Assembly (NCBI RefSeq): GCF_016598595.1
Contig: NZ_CP066786.1
Span: 953,501-1,017,500, forward strand
Direction: 5' to 3'
Source: Martelella lutilitoris
GTDB lineage: Bacteria; Pseudomonadota; Alphaproteobacteria; Rhizobiales; Rhizobiaceae
DNA: 64,000 nucleotides
Part shown: positions 49,467 to 58,507 of the stretch, piece by piece
How the letters are laid out: every line of letters starts with the position of its first letter
How positions within the stretch are numbered: the first letter of the stretch is position 1
Translations under genes and position numbers: made by a program
The notes under the pieces: generated by a model
What the model saw: the letters and a program-made list of their open reading frames with translations, nothing else
What the model was told of the DNA's origin: nothing
Databases searched by the model: none

Positions 49467-50444
49467 ATGAAATCCACTCTGAAGACACTTGTCCACACCA
49501 CGGTTGCCGCTGCGGCTCTTCTCGGGCTTGCGGGCGCTGCCCATGCCGAATGGCCGGAGCGCGCCGTTACGGTGATCGTGCCGTGGTCCGCCGGCGGCGG
49601 AACCGACGCCACCGCGCGCGCCGTTGCCGCCGACCTGGAAGAAAAATTCGGCCAGCCCTTCAATGTCGTCAACCGCACCGGCGGCGGCGGTCTTGTCGGC
49701 CACTCGGCCATCGCCAACGCCAAGGCGGACGGCTACACGATCGGCGTCATCACCATCGAAAGCACGATGTACGAAACGCAGGGCCTGCCGGGCGTCAATC
49801 CGGACAGCTACGACTATATCGGCCGCTACAATGCCGATGCGATCGGCATCAATGTTCAGGCCGACGCCGGTTATGACGGTGTTCAGGCGCTGATCGATGA
49901 CGTGAAGGCCAACCCGGGCACGATCACCGCCTCGGGCGCCAATCGCGGCGGTCTTTCGCATCTTGCCTGGGCCGGGCTTCTCAACAAGCTCGACATCGCG
50001 CCGGACGCCAGCCCCTGGGTTGCTTCCGACGGGTCAGCGCCCGCGCTGCAACAACTTGCCGCCGGCGCCATCGACGTGGTCTCCACATCGCCCGCCGAAG
50101 CCCGTTCGCTGGTCGAGGCCGGCGAAGTCGCGACACTGGCGCTGATCGCCGATGAGCGCAGCCCGCTCTTCCCCGATATCCCGACCACGACCGAGGCGCT
50201 TGACGTCCAGTGGTCGCCGATGCCGTTCCGCGGCCTTGCGGGTCCGGCCGGTCTTCCGGCCGAAACCGTCGAGAAGCTCGAAGCAGCACTTCAGGAAATC
50301 TGCGATGATGCCGAGTTCCAGAAGTTCATGTCGTCGCGCGGTTTCTCCGTCGCCTATCAGGACGCCGCGACCTTCAAGCAGACGGTCTACAATGACTATG
50401 AAGGTCTTGCCGAGACCATGAAGGTTCTGGGTCTGGCGAAGTAA
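49467..50444 (+). CDS. tctC: TTT-family tricarboxylate substrate-binding protein
   Basis: Encodes 325 aa with a signal peptide (residues 1-27, ending GAAHA). It is a Bug/TctC extracytoplasmic receptor: WPERAVTVIVPWSAGGGTDA, FGQPFNVVNRTGGGGLVG, KADGYTIGVITIESTMYETQ, KANPGTITASGANRGGLSHL and the C-terminal FRGLAGPAGLPAETV. It binds a carboxylate in the periplasm and delivers it to TctAB. Substrate unknown. First gene of tctC-tctB-tctA-SDR. Confidence 0.92.
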   Translation: MKSTLKTLVHTTVAAAALLGLAGAAHAEWPERAVTVIVPWSAGGGTDATARAVAADLEEKFGQPFNVVNRTGGGGLVGHSAIANAKADGYTIGVITIESTMYETQGLPGVNPDSYDYIGRYNADAIGINVQADAGYDGVQALIDDVKANPGTITASGANRGGLSHLAWAGLLNKLDIAPDASPWVASDGSAPALQQLAAGAIDVVSTSPAEARSLVEAGEVATLALIADERSPLFPDIPTTTEALDVQWSPMPFRGLAGPAGLPAETVEKLEAALQEICDDAEFQKFMSSRGFSVAYQDAATFKQTVYNDYEGLAETMKVLGLAK

Positions 50445-50464
50445 CGTCGTCGGAGTGAACTGAC

Positions 50465-50938
50465 ATGAAAATCAGCGACCGGATTACCGGGCCCGCTTTG
50501 TCGCTCTTCGGAGCGGCCGTGATCGTGGGGGCGACGAAGCTCCCCACGGTTCCGGGCGTGCGCTTCGGTGCGGACCTCATGCCCATGCTTGTGGGTATCG
50601 GCTTTATCGGGCTCGGCATTGCCATCAGCATGGGCGCCTTCATCGCCGGCGGCGGGCAGAAACTCATCGACCTTTCCGAATGGCATGTGCCGATGCGCAA
50701 GAAACTGGCGGCCGTCTGGACGCTTGCCGGCCTCTTGCTCGGCATCTTCCTGTTCGAAACCGTGGGCTTTCCGCTCTACGCCTTCATCTACATGGCCGTA
50801 TTGATGCTGCTGATGGGCGCGTCCTGGATGGTCACGGTAATCGTCAGCCCGACGGTCGTGCTTCTTCTCTATGTCGGCTTTTCAAAAGGCCTGCTGGTGC
50901 CGCTTCCCGCCGGCCTTCTGGGAGGGATATTGTCATGA
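50465..50938 (+). CDS. tctB: TTT-family small membrane subunit
   Basis: Encodes 157 aa with four predicted membrane helices (ALSLFGAAVIVGATKLP, LVGIGFIGLGIAISMGAFIA, LAGLLLGIFLFETVGFPLYA and VIVSPTVVLLLYVGF). It is the small TctB subunit of the tripartite tricarboxylate transporter. It is 20 bp after tctC and its stop overlaps the tctA start by 4 bp (ATGA). Confidence 0.85.
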   Translation: MKISDRITGPALSLFGAAVIVGATKLPTVPGVRFGADLMPMLVGIGFIGLGIAISMGAFIAGGGQKLIDLSEWHVPMRKKLAAVWTLAGLLLGIFLFETVGFPLYAFIYMAVLMLLMGASWMVTVIVSPTVVLLLYVGFSKGLLVPLPAGLLGGILS

Positions 50939-52467
50939 GTGCCGATACGCTGCTTCAGGCCCTTTCGATCGTCTTCCAGGTGGATGTGCTGCTCGCCATC
51001 CTGCTCGGCGCTGTCTACGGGCTTTTCATCGGCGCGTTGCCGGGGCTGACGGCGACCATGTCGACCGCCCTTCTGGTGCCGGTCACCTTCTACATGGCGC
51101 CCGTGCCGGCGATCGCGTTGATCGTCTCATCGACGGCCATGGCGATCTCGGCCGGCGACATGCCGGGCACGCTCCTACGTATTCCCGGAACACCGGCATC
51201 GGCCGCCTATACCGACGAATCCTATCAGATGACGCTGAAGGGCAAGGCGTCGACCGCGCTTTCCATCGGCTTCTTCTTTTCCGCCATGGGCGGCCTTGTC
51301 GGCGCCACCGTCCTGCTCGTCACCGGCCCGTTGCTGGCGAAGATTTCGCTCAATTTCTCCAGTTTCGAATTCTTCTGGCTGGCCGTGCTCGGTCTTCTGA
51401 CCTGCGCGCTGGTCTCCGGCAGCGATGCGGCACGCGGTTTCACCTCGCTTCTGATCGGGTTGCTGATCTCCACGGTCGGGCTCGACATCACCACCGGCGC
51501 GCCGCGCTTCGTCTTCGGCCAGATGGAACTGATGGGCGGCGTTTCCTTCATTCCGGTGATGATCGGCATGTTTGCCTTTTCGGAGATCCTGCGCGGCTTC
51601 ACCACCGGCCAGACCGGCAGCGGCGCTGAAATGCCGAAGCTTGGAAAGATCGTGCCGTATCAGGGCATATTCGGCCTGTTCCGCAAATATCCGTTCTCCT
51701 TCGTGCGCGGCGCCTCGCTCGGCACGGCTGTCGGCGCGCTGCCGGGCATTGGCGGCGACCTTGCGGCCTGGATTGCCTATGGCATGTCCAAGCGCTTCTC
51801 CAAGACGCCGGAGAAATACGGAACCGGTCATCCGGAGGGGCTGATCGAGTCGACCTCATCGAACAATGCCGGGCTTTCCAGCGCCTGGATCCCGGCGCTC
51901 GTCTTCGGTATTCCCGGCGATGCCGTCACCGCCATTGCCGTCGGCGTTCTGTTCATGAAGGGCGTTAATCCCGGCCCGCGGCTCTTTGTCGAAAACCCGT
52001 CCATGCCGACGGCGATCATTCTCTGCTTCTTTGTCGCCAACCTGCTGCTGTTCCCGCTCGGCTTTGCCGCGATCAAGCTCGCCCGCCATGTTCTGTCGAT
52101 CCCGCGCTCGGTGATCGTGCCGATCATTCTGGTGTGCTGCTTCCTCGGCTCCTACGCGGTCAACAACACGCTGTTCGGCGTCTGGGTCATGCTGATTGCC
52201 GGCGTGGTCGGCTATCTGATGGAACGCAACGGCTTTCCGATTGCCCCCGTCATTCTCGGCCTTGTTCTGGGGCCGGTGCTGGAGCGCAACTTCATCATGT
52301 CGATGCAGATATCGGGCGGCAACCTTCTCGGCTTCTTCGAACGTCCCATCGCTGCCTTCCTCGGCGTGGTCGTCTGCCTCATTCTGGTCGCGACCGCTGT
52401 CCGTTCGATCCTCTATTTCCGGCGCGGCGCGCCGGGCGAAAAAGACGCGGTGCAGAGCCCGCAATAA
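50935..52467 (+). CDS. tctA: TTT-family large membrane subunit
   Basis: Encodes 510 aa with about twelve helices. TctA signatures: GLFIGALPGLTATMSTALLV, DMPGTLLRIPGTPASAAYT, GALPGIGGDLAAWIAYGMSK, SSNNAGLSSAWIPALVFGIP and GIPGDAVTAIAVGVLFMKG. It is the secondary-active transport channel. The start at 50935 is chosen because it overlaps tctB by 4 bp and gives the family N-terminus; an upstream open frame exists but overlaps tctB entirely. Confidence 0.92.
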   Translation: MSADTLLQALSIVFQVDVLLAILLGAVYGLFIGALPGLTATMSTALLVPVTFYMAPVPAIALIVSSTAMAISAGDMPGTLLRIPGTPASAAYTDESYQMTLKGKASTALSIGFFFSAMGGLVGATVLLVTGPLLAKISLNFSSFEFFWLAVLGLLTCALVSGSDAARGFTSLLIGLLISTVGLDITTGAPRFVFGQMELMGGVSFIPVMIGMFAFSEILRGFTTGQTGSGAEMPKLGKIVPYQGIFGLFRKYPFSFVRGASLGTAVGALPGIGGDLAAWIAYGMSKRFSKTPEKYGTGHPEGLIESTSSNNAGLSSAWIPALVFGIPGDAVTAIAVGVLFMKGVNPGPRLFVENPSMPTAIILCFFVANLLLFPLGFAAIKLARHVLSIPRSVIVPIILVCCFLGSYAVNNTLFGVWVMLIAGVVGYLMERNGFPIAPVILGLVLGPVLERNFIMSMQISGGNLLGFFERPIAAFLGVVVCLILVATAVRSILYFRRGAPGEKDAVQSPQ

Positions 52468-52527
52468 ATCCATCCCGGCGGGTGCGCCGCCAATTCAAAC
52501 ACCACCCTTCTGAAAGGACGAAAAACC

Positions 52528-53346
52528 ATGGACAAGATGTTCTCCGTTGAAGGTCGTATCATCGTCGTCACCGGCGGGCTGGGCCAGCTCGGCACCCAGT
52601 TTTCGAAATCGCTGGCAGAGGCCGGCGCCAAGGTCGCCATCTACTCGCGCCGACCTTTCTCGAAGGCCCAGATCGCGGAAAAATTTCCGGGTCTCGAGGA
52701 CCGGATCAGGGTCTACGAGGCCTCGGTCACCGACAAGGCGGCGCTTCAGGCCGCGACCGACCAGTTGATCGCCGACTGGGGCGTGCCGCATGTGCTCGTC
52801 AACAATGCCGGCATCGATTCCAAGCCCGATGGCGCCGCCGACCAGAACGCCCCCTTCGAGGAATACCCGCAGAAGTACTGGGACGAGATCATCGACACCA
52901 ATCTCACCGGTGTGATGCTCACCAGCCAGGTCGTCGGCACCAAGATGGCCGAGAAGGAGCGCGGGTCGATCATCAATGTCGGCTCGATGTACGGCATGGT
53001 CTCGCCCAACCAGGCGCTTTATGCCTACCGGCTGGAGCGCGACGGCGTACCCTTCGTCAAGGCTGTCTCCTATGCGGCATCGAAATCGGGCCTGTTGAAC
53101 CTGACGCGCTATCTTGCGACCTATTGGGCGCCCAAGAAAGTCCGTTGCAACATCATCTCGTTTGGCGGCGTGAAGACCGGTTCCTACGACAAGGAATTCA
53201 TCGATGCCTTTCTGGAGCGCGTGCCGCTCGGTCGCCAGGCCGAGGTCGATGAATATAACGGCGTGATCCGCTTCCTCGCCTCGGATGCCTCGTCTTACAT
53301 GACCGGCTCGAACGTTGTCGTCGACGGCGGGTTTACCGCCTGGTAG
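52528..53346 (+). CDS. SDR-family dehydrogenase linked to the TTT transporter
   Basis: Encodes 272 aa. Classical SDR: VTGGLGQLGTQFSKSL (cofactor), NNAGID, the catalytic Ser in INVGSMYGM, Tyr-x3-Lys in SYAASKSGLLN, and FLASDASSYMTGSNVVVDGG at the end. The cofactor pocket has YSRRP after beta-2, which favours NADP. It is 60 bp after tctA in the same direction. Together with the transporter and the RraA-like protein it suggests the first steps in breakdown of an imported hydroxy or oxo acid. Confidence 0.88.
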   Translation: MDKMFSVEGRIIVVTGGLGQLGTQFSKSLAEAGAKVAIYSRRPFSKAQIAEKFPGLEDRIRVYEASVTDKAALQAATDQLIADWGVPHVLVNNAGIDSKPDGAADQNAPFEEYPQKYWDEIIDTNLTGVMLTSQVVGTKMAEKERGSIINVGSMYGMVSPNQALYAYRLERDGVPFVKAVSYAASKSGLLNLTRYLATYWAPKKVRCNIISFGGVKTGSYDKEFIDAFLERVPLGRQAEVDEYNGVIRFLASDASSYMTGSNVVVDGGFTAW

Positions 53347-53378
53347 GCGCGGGTTCCATTTCGGCCCACCCCAATAAG

Positions 53379-53408
53379 GGGCGACGACTGCTGAAGCGGT
53401 CGTCGCCC
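53379..53408. terminator. Convergent hairpin between SDR and GNAT genes
   Basis: A 10-bp perfect stem GGGCGACGAC / GTCGTCGCCC with a 10-nt loop. T-runs on both sides are weak, so it may serve either gene only in part. Confidence 0.5.
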
Positions 53409-53425
53409 TTCCGCTTGTTGAGGGA

Positions 53426-54265
53426 CTATCCGAGTTCGAGACTGGTGACGGCGAAGACGCCGGCCATATGCAGCGCCGGGGCGGTTCCGCGATACATCCG
53501 CGCGGTCTCGAAGCCGCGGGCAAGGCCGGCAGCCTCCAGCCAGGCAATGAAGCCAAGCTGGATGAGGGGCACGTCGATATCGACCCGACCGCTGCCGATA
53601 TCGGCGACAAGCCCCGCCAGAAGCGCCTTGGCGGCCTGCGGGGTCTTGGCAAAGAGCGGGCCGATCTTCGAGCCATCCCGACATTGTCGCACAGCGCCAT
53701 AACCGAAGATTTCGCCGTCCTTCTCGATCAGCCGCGCGCTCGTCGCCGCCGCAAGCCAGGCGCCGAGGAATGCCTTCCGGGGCGCGGGGAAGAAGGCAGG
53801 GTCGAAAGCGGCGATGCGGTCCAGGTCCGTCTCGGTGGCATTGCGGGTTTCGGCATGGCCGGCGCAGTGCGCGGCATCGATCACGCCGCTCCAGCGCGCG
53901 GTGCCATAGTCGGCGGCAAATCCCATCCGGGCGTAGTTCGGCTGCTGCTCCGGCACGCCGTCAAGCCCGATGGTGCGCCCTCCGAGATAGGCCATTGCGC
54001 GTTCCCAGACGAGCCGCCCATAGCCCCTGCCGCGCAAGTCCTTTCGGGTGATGTAAAGGCCGATGAAGCCAAAGTCGTCGCTGTAGGCAATGGCTGAAAT
54101 GCCGGAGACCATGGCCCCCTCGACAAAACAGCCGAAGAACCCCTCGGGGTCTGCGGTCCTGAAAGGGGTTGCATCGCGTTGGCCGGGGTTCCAGCCTTCG
54201 GCGGCCGCCCATTCGAGAAGCGTTTCGATTTCGGCTAGGTCCAGGACGCAAATTTCGGGCTGCAT
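53426..54265 (-). CDS. GNAT-family N-acetyltransferase
   Basis: Encodes 279 aa. The N-terminal GNAT fold (about 1-135) has the acetyl-CoA-binding segment ITRKDLRGRGYGRLVWERAM (R-x-x-G-x-G/A). A second region (about 140-279) contains a further GNAT-like fold (ARLIEKDGEIFGYGAVR, FAKTPQAAKALLAGLVADIG), as in acetyltransf_18 proteins with two tandem domains. The acceptor is unknown. It is convergent with the SDR gene. Confidence 0.83.
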   Translation of the reverse strand: MQPEICVLDLAEIETLLEWAAAEGWNPGQRDATPFRTADPEGFFGCFVEGAMVSGISAIAYSDDFGFIGLYITRKDLRGRGYGRLVWERAMAYLGGRTIGLDGVPEQQPNYARMGFAADYGTARWSGVIDAAHCAGHAETRNATETDLDRIAAFDPAFFPAPRKAFLGAWLAAATSARLIEKDGEIFGYGAVRQCRDGSKIGPLFAKTPQAAKALLAGLVADIGSGRVDIDVPLIQLGFIAWLEAAGLARGFETARMYRGTAPALHMAGVFAVTSLELG

Positions 54266-54376
54266 GGCGGTGGTGTCCTGTTCTGGGGCCCGTCGCTTTC
54301 GCGCGCCGGGTTTCCGGTAGGAGCATACGACCGGCGCGAAGGCAAGGAAAGCCTGATAACGCGCGGCTTCGCCATC

Positions 54377-54949
54377 TCATTCGCCCCAACGTCGAACCAG
54401 ATCGTTGTCAATGCCGAAGAGATCGAGCGCGCGGGCCACGGTCTGGGTCACCATGTCATCGAGACTTTCCGGCCGGGCGTAGAAGGCGGGCACGGGCGGC
54501 ATGATGATCGCGCCGGCCTCCGTCGCCTGCGTCATGGCGCGCAGATGGCCGAGGTGGAGCGGGGTCTCGCGCACCATGAGCACGAGCCGGCGTCGGTCCT
54601 TCAGCATGACATCGGCGGCGCGGCTCAGGAGCCCGGCCGTCACGCCCGTGGCGATCTCGGACAGGCTGCGGACCGAGCAGGGGGCGACCAGCATGCCGAT
54701 CGTGCGAAAGGATCCGCTGGCAATCGCCGCGCCGATATCATCCGGGGCGTAAACGACGTCGGCCATGGCATGGACGTCGGCGAGACTGAGATCAGTTTCG
54801 TGACCGAGCGTCACCTTTGCCGACGTCGTCATGACAAGATGCGTCTCGATATCAAGCGAGCGCAGGACCTGAAGGGCGCGAAGCCCGTATATGATGCCGG
54901 AGGCGCCGCTGATTCCGATGACGAGGCGCTTTTGCGGAGAAACGTTCAT
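54377..54949 (-). CDS. ubiX: Flavin prenyltransferase
   Basis: Encodes 190 aa. UbiX joins dimethylallyl phosphate to FMN, making the prenylated flavin cofactor of UbiD decarboxylases. Motifs: RLVIGISGASGIIYGLRALQ, PCSVRSLSEIATGVTAGLLS, DVMLKDRRRLVLMVRETPLH and MTQATEAGAIIMPPVPAFYA. Start 54949 (MNVSPQKR) is preferred over the upstream TTG at 54973, which lacks a ribosome binding site. No ubiD partner is within the window. Confidence 0.93.
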   Translation of the reverse strand: MNVSPQKRLVIGISGASGIIYGLRALQVLRSLDIETHLVMTTSAKVTLGHETDLSLADVHAMADVVYAPDDIGAAIASGSFRTIGMLVAPCSVRSLSEIATGVTAGLLSRAADVMLKDRRRLVLMVRETPLHLGHLRAMTQATEAGAIIMPPVPAFYARPESLDDMVTQTVARALDLFGIDNDLVRRWGE

Positions 54950-55485
54950 GTTTTTATTGCCTGACCAGAACAAGGAGACGACAGCGGCGCTGCCTGTTGC
55001 AAAGACCTATACCCGATCAGCGGTAAGCCCAGAATGGCGAATGACAGGAATGTCGCTGCATTCCCACCTTCCGAGAAAAACATCGCCACCCGATTTAATC
55101 ACGTATTTGTGAAATTCCTGATTTCGGAAGGCGTGATAGCTCTTGGCGCAGCGCAGGAATCCGAAAGACCTGCGGCGAAGGCAGCAATATTACAAAAAAA
55201 CATCGTTTGCGTTTTCTTAGTTGCGCATGGTCCGGCATTTACGTTCGATCATGAAAAATAGCGCTTTCAATCTATAGTCGGCATTTAGTATGCGTCGCAG
55301 GATGCGCTCTGGAGCGAAAAAGCTGGCTTACCCTCGGGCAGCCGCTCGATAGCGCTAACAAAGAAGTCTTTGTTGTCAGACGACAATTTTCACTTTTTTT
55401 CGGGGAACCAAATGTGGTAGGCGGGCGTTTCAGCTACCGTTCATAAATGACTATTCAAAGTTGAATGTAGCTGACAAGAAGCCGC
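54950..55485. other. Intergenic region between ubiX and the zinc-ribbon gene
   Basis: About 535 bp. It holds an EcfG promoter (55404-55429), a short inverted repeat TTGTC-N4-GACAA at 55373-55386 and a T-run (TTTTTTT) near 55394. A 75-codon open frame near 55034 shows no family pattern and is not called. Confidence 0.5.
55404..55429 (+). promoter_or_regulatory. EcfG general-stress promoter before the zinc-ribbon membrane gene
   Basis: GGAAC-N17-CGTT: exact match to the EcfG consensus. It lies 57 bp before the gene start, the normal distance. Confidence 0.75.
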
Positions 55486-55809
55486 GTGAATGACGGCCAT
55501 GTTCAGCCAAGGGATGGAAGTGCTTGTGCCGCCCGCGGGACGGTCAAGCCAGAATTGGGTTTACAGACGTTGAAAAATCTCAGACTGTTCGAATGTTCAT
55601 GCCATCATGAGTTAAGGTTCGGGACCAAGACCTGTTCCTACTGTTTCAGGCCTACTCCCATCTACAACCGCAAGCCATTCTGGATTGTACTCGCCCTGAT
55701 CGCTGTCATCATTCTGCTGGGTCTTCTCGGCGTCGAGTTCGACCAGCTTCTGCTGCCGTCGGCCGCAGCCGACAGCCCTGCTTCTCTCACGGCATCGTCT
55801 GAGGCATAG
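55486..55809 (+). CDS. Small zinc-ribbon, membrane-anchored protein of unknown function
   Basis: Encodes 107 aa from a GTG at 55486 (other starts such as TTG 55570 are possible). Residues about 36-53 hold two cysteine pairs (CSCHHE and CSYC), like a zinc ribbon; residues about 65-85 are a strong membrane helix (WIVLALIAVIILLGLLGV); the C-terminal 20 residues are polar and Ser/Ala-rich. I do not recognise the family. The EcfG promoter upstream suggests it is made in the general stress response. It ends 10 bp before the convergent M3 peptidase stop. Confidence 0.6.
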   Translation: MNDGHVQPRDGSACAARGTVKPELGLQTLKNLRLFECSCHHELRFGTKTCSYCFRPTPIYNRKPFWIVLALIAVIILLGLLGVEFDQLLLPSAAADSPASLTASSEA

Positions 55810-55818
55810 CCTCGCTTC

Positions 55819-57885
55819 TCAGCCTAGCAGCCCGCGCCCGCGCAGCATCGCATCCGGGCTCGGCATCTTTCCCCTGAAACCGCGATAGGCCTCTTCCGCG
55901 CGAACCGATCCGCCCTTGGAGAGAATCTCCTTTCTGAGGCGTTCGGCCTTCTGCGGATCAAAGACGTCGCCCGTCTCCTCGAATGCCTCGAATGCATCGG
56001 CGTCGAGCACCTCCGACCACATGTAGGAATAGTAGCCGGCCGCATAGCCGTCGCCGGCGAAGATATGCAGGAAGTGCGGTATCGCATGGCGCATGGCAAT
56101 CGCCTTCGGCATGCCGATCGCGTTGAGCACGCCGTCCTGGAAGGCCACGGGGTCGGCCGGAGGCGTCGCAGCGGTGTGCAGATGCATGTCGACGAGGGCG
56201 CAGGCGGTGTATTCCACGGTGGCGAACGCCTGATTGAAGTTTGCCGCCTTGAGCACCTTCTCCATCAGGGCGTCAGGCATGGCTTCGCCGGTGCGGTAAT
56301 TGAGGGCGTAGGCGCGCAGGATCTCGGGCACGGTCAGCCAGTGTTCGTAAAGCTGTGAGGGGAGTTCGACGAAATCCCGGTCGACGCCCGTTCCTGAGAC
56401 GGACGGATAGGTCACGTCGGACAGCATGCCGTGCAGCGCGTGGCCGAACTCGTGAAACAGCGTATGCGCGTCATCGAGAGACAACAGTGCCGGCTTGCCC
56501 TCGGCCGGCTTGGCGAAATTGCAGACATTGATGACGATCGGCAGCTCGCCCTTGCTGCCGTTCGGCAGCGTCAGCTTGTGCTGGCTTTGCAGGGCGTTCA
56601 TCCAGGCCCCGGAACGCTTGGTCGCGCGGTTGAAATAGTCGCCGAGAAAAATCGCGAAAGCCTCGTCCTTGTCGTCGCGGATCTCATAGACGCGGACATC
56701 GGGGTGATAGGCGATGATATCCGGACGGTGAACGGCGGAGATGCCGAACAGCCGCCCGGCCACCGCAAAACAGGCTTCAAGGATCTTTTCCAGCTGCAGA
56801 TAGGGCTTCACCTCGCTCTCGGAGAAGGCGAATTTGCGGGTCCTGAGCTTCTCGGCGTAATAGCGCCAGTCCCAGGCCTCGATATCGTGGTTGGCGCCCT
56901 CTTCGGCGACCAGCGCCTGAAGCTCCTTCTCGTCTTCGCCCGCAGCGCCCACGGCCTTTTCCCAGACATCCATCAACAACGTATCAACCGCGTCTGCGGT
57001 CTTCGCCATGGTGTTGTCGAGCTTCAGGGCCGCGAAATTCTCGTAGCCGAGCAGCTTCGCCTTTTCGGCCCGAAGCGCCAGCGTTTCCTTCATGACGGTG
57101 CGGTTGTCATATTCGCCGCCGGAGAGGCCGCGGGCGGTCCATGCGTGGAAGGCCTTTTCGCGCAGGTCCCGCCGCGACGAGAGGGTGAGAAACGGCTCGA
57201 CGATCGAACGCGACAACGTCACGGCATGGGCATCCGGCCGGCCGCGCTCGGCGGCGGCGCCCGCCATGGCGTCGGTGAGGAAATCAGGAAGGCCGGCAAG
57301 CTCGTCGTCCTCGGTCAGGAACATGACCCATTCGCTCTCGTCGGCAAGCACGTTCTGGCCGAACTGGGTGCCGAGTTCGGCGAGGCGTCCGTTGATCGCG
57401 GCAAGTCGTTGCTGTTCGTCCCCGGCAAGTTGGGCGCCGCTGCGCACAAGCCCCTTCCAGTGGCGCTCCAGCACGATTGTCTGTTCTTCGCTCAGGTCAA
57501 GTGTCTGCCGCTCCTGCCAGAGCGCGTCGATGCGGGAGAACAGCGCCTTGTTGGCGCCGATCTTCGAATAATGCGCCGGAAGCTTCGGCGCGATCTCGCG
57601 CTCCAGCGCCTGGATCGCCGGGTTGGTATCGGCGCCGGCGCGGGTGAAGAAGATGGCCGCCACCCGCGACAGCGCGTCGCCGGCGACTTCCAGGGCCTCC
57701 ACGGTGTTGACGAAGCTCGGCGCCTCGGAATTGTCCGCAATTGCATCGATCTCGGCGAGATGGTCGGCCATGGCCTGCTCGAAGGCGGGCGCGAAGTCCT
57801 CGTCCGATATCCGGTCGAAATGCGGCAGGCCCAAAGCCCCGTCCCAGGTCGTCAGTGCCGGATTGCGTTCTTTTGCGTCTGCCAT
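55819..57885 (-). CDS. M3-family zinc oligopeptidase
   Basis: Encodes 688 aa from ATG 57885 (MADAKERNPALTTW); further in-frame starts at 57894 and 57906 exist. The active site LFHEFGHALHGML has HExxH, and the third zinc ligand is the Glu in VELPSQLYEHW. Family blocks: KPALLSLDDAHTLFHEF and YPSVSGTGVDRDFVELPSQ, with FAGDGYAAGYYSYMWSEVLD near the end. Length fits oligopeptidase A (PrlC) or peptidyl-dipeptidase Dcp; both cleave short peptides in the cytoplasm, and the two cannot be told apart here. No signal peptide was seen. It is divergent from marR. Confidence 0.9.
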   Translation of the reverse strand: MADAKERNPALTTWDGALGLPHFDRISDEDFAPAFEQAMADHLAEIDAIADNSEAPSFVNTVEALEVAGDALSRVAAIFFTRAGADTNPAIQALEREIAPKLPAHYSKIGANKALFSRIDALWQERQTLDLSEEQTIVLERHWKGLVRSGAQLAGDEQQRLAAINGRLAELGTQFGQNVLADESEWVMFLTEDDELAGLPDFLTDAMAGAAAERGRPDAHAVTLSRSIVEPFLTLSSRRDLREKAFHAWTARGLSGGEYDNRTVMKETLALRAEKAKLLGYENFAALKLDNTMAKTADAVDTLLMDVWEKAVGAAGEDEKELQALVAEEGANHDIEAWDWRYYAEKLRTRKFAFSESEVKPYLQLEKILEACFAVAGRLFGISAVHRPDIIAYHPDVRVYEIRDDKDEAFAIFLGDYFNRATKRSGAWMNALQSQHKLTLPNGSKGELPIVINVCNFAKPAEGKPALLSLDDAHTLFHEFGHALHGMLSDVTYPSVSGTGVDRDFVELPSQLYEHWLTVPEILRAYALNYRTGEAMPDALMEKVLKAANFNQAFATVEYTACALVDMHLHTAATPPADPVAFQDGVLNAIGMPKAIAMRHAIPHFLHIFAGDGYAAGYYSYMWSEVLDADAFEAFEETGDVFDPQKAERLRKEILSKGGSVRAEEAYRGFRGKMPSPDAMLRGRGLLG

Positions 57886-58057
57886 AACCGTCATTCCCGT
57901 TCTCATGCCTGTCCGCAAGCGCGGTTTTTCGATGTGTGAGCCATCACCGGTCTTCTGACAAGGGGGCTGTCTTGCTGCGATCGAAAAAAGCGGGGCTTGA
58001 TGATCGTCAGCGGAAATAGTAAGCAAGGCTTATTAAATTGCATTTGCCGGATTTTCG

Positions 58058-58507
58058 ATGGATAGCGAAATCAACGCCGACCGTCTTGGCTTCCTCCTGA
58101 CGGACGTCGCACGCCTGTTCCGCGCCGCCTTCGAGCGCAGGATCGGCGCCGCGGGCCTTGGCGTCACGCCGGGCGAGGCGCGCGCGCTTTCGCGCATTGC
58201 CGCGCGCAAGGGCGCCAGGCAAAGCGAGATCGCCGAGGAACTCGGTATCGAGCCGATGACGCTCTCGCGCTACCTTGATCGGCTGGAAAAGGCGGGACTG
58301 ATCGAAAGGCGTTCCGATCCAAGCGACGGCCGGGCGAAATGCATTCACACCACCAGGCGCGCGGGCGCGGTTTTATCCGCGATCCGGCGCCACTCCGATG
58401 AACTGATCGAAGAGGTTGAGGAGGGCCTTTCCGACCAAGAAAAACAGATGCTGCGAACCGCACTGAAGACCATGCGCGGCAATTTCTCGCAGCGCTTGCA
58501 GGAATGA
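58058..58507 (+). CDS. MarR-family transcriptional regulator
   Basis: Encodes 149 aa. The winged helix-turn-helix core is visible: ALSRIAARKGARQSEIAEEL, GIEPMTLSRYLDRLEKAGLI and ERRSDPSDGRAKCIHTTR, with dimerisation helices at both ends. MarR repressors answer small phenolic or drug-like ligands. Its last codon overlaps the efflux pump gene by 4 bp (ATGA), so it probably controls that pump and itself. Confidence 0.9.
   Translation: MDSEINADRLGFLLTDVARLFRAAFERRIGAAGLGVTPGEARALSRIAARKGARQSEIAEELGIEPMTLSRYLDRLEKAGLIERRSDPSDGRAKCIHTTRRAGAVLSAIRRHSDELIEEVEEGLSDQEKQMLRTALKTMRGNFSQRLQE

Noticed and set aside
55034..55261. A 75-codon open frame in the ubiX/zinc-ribbon gap
   Set aside because: No family pattern, no convincing ribosome binding site, and it ends before the EcfG promoter of the next gene.
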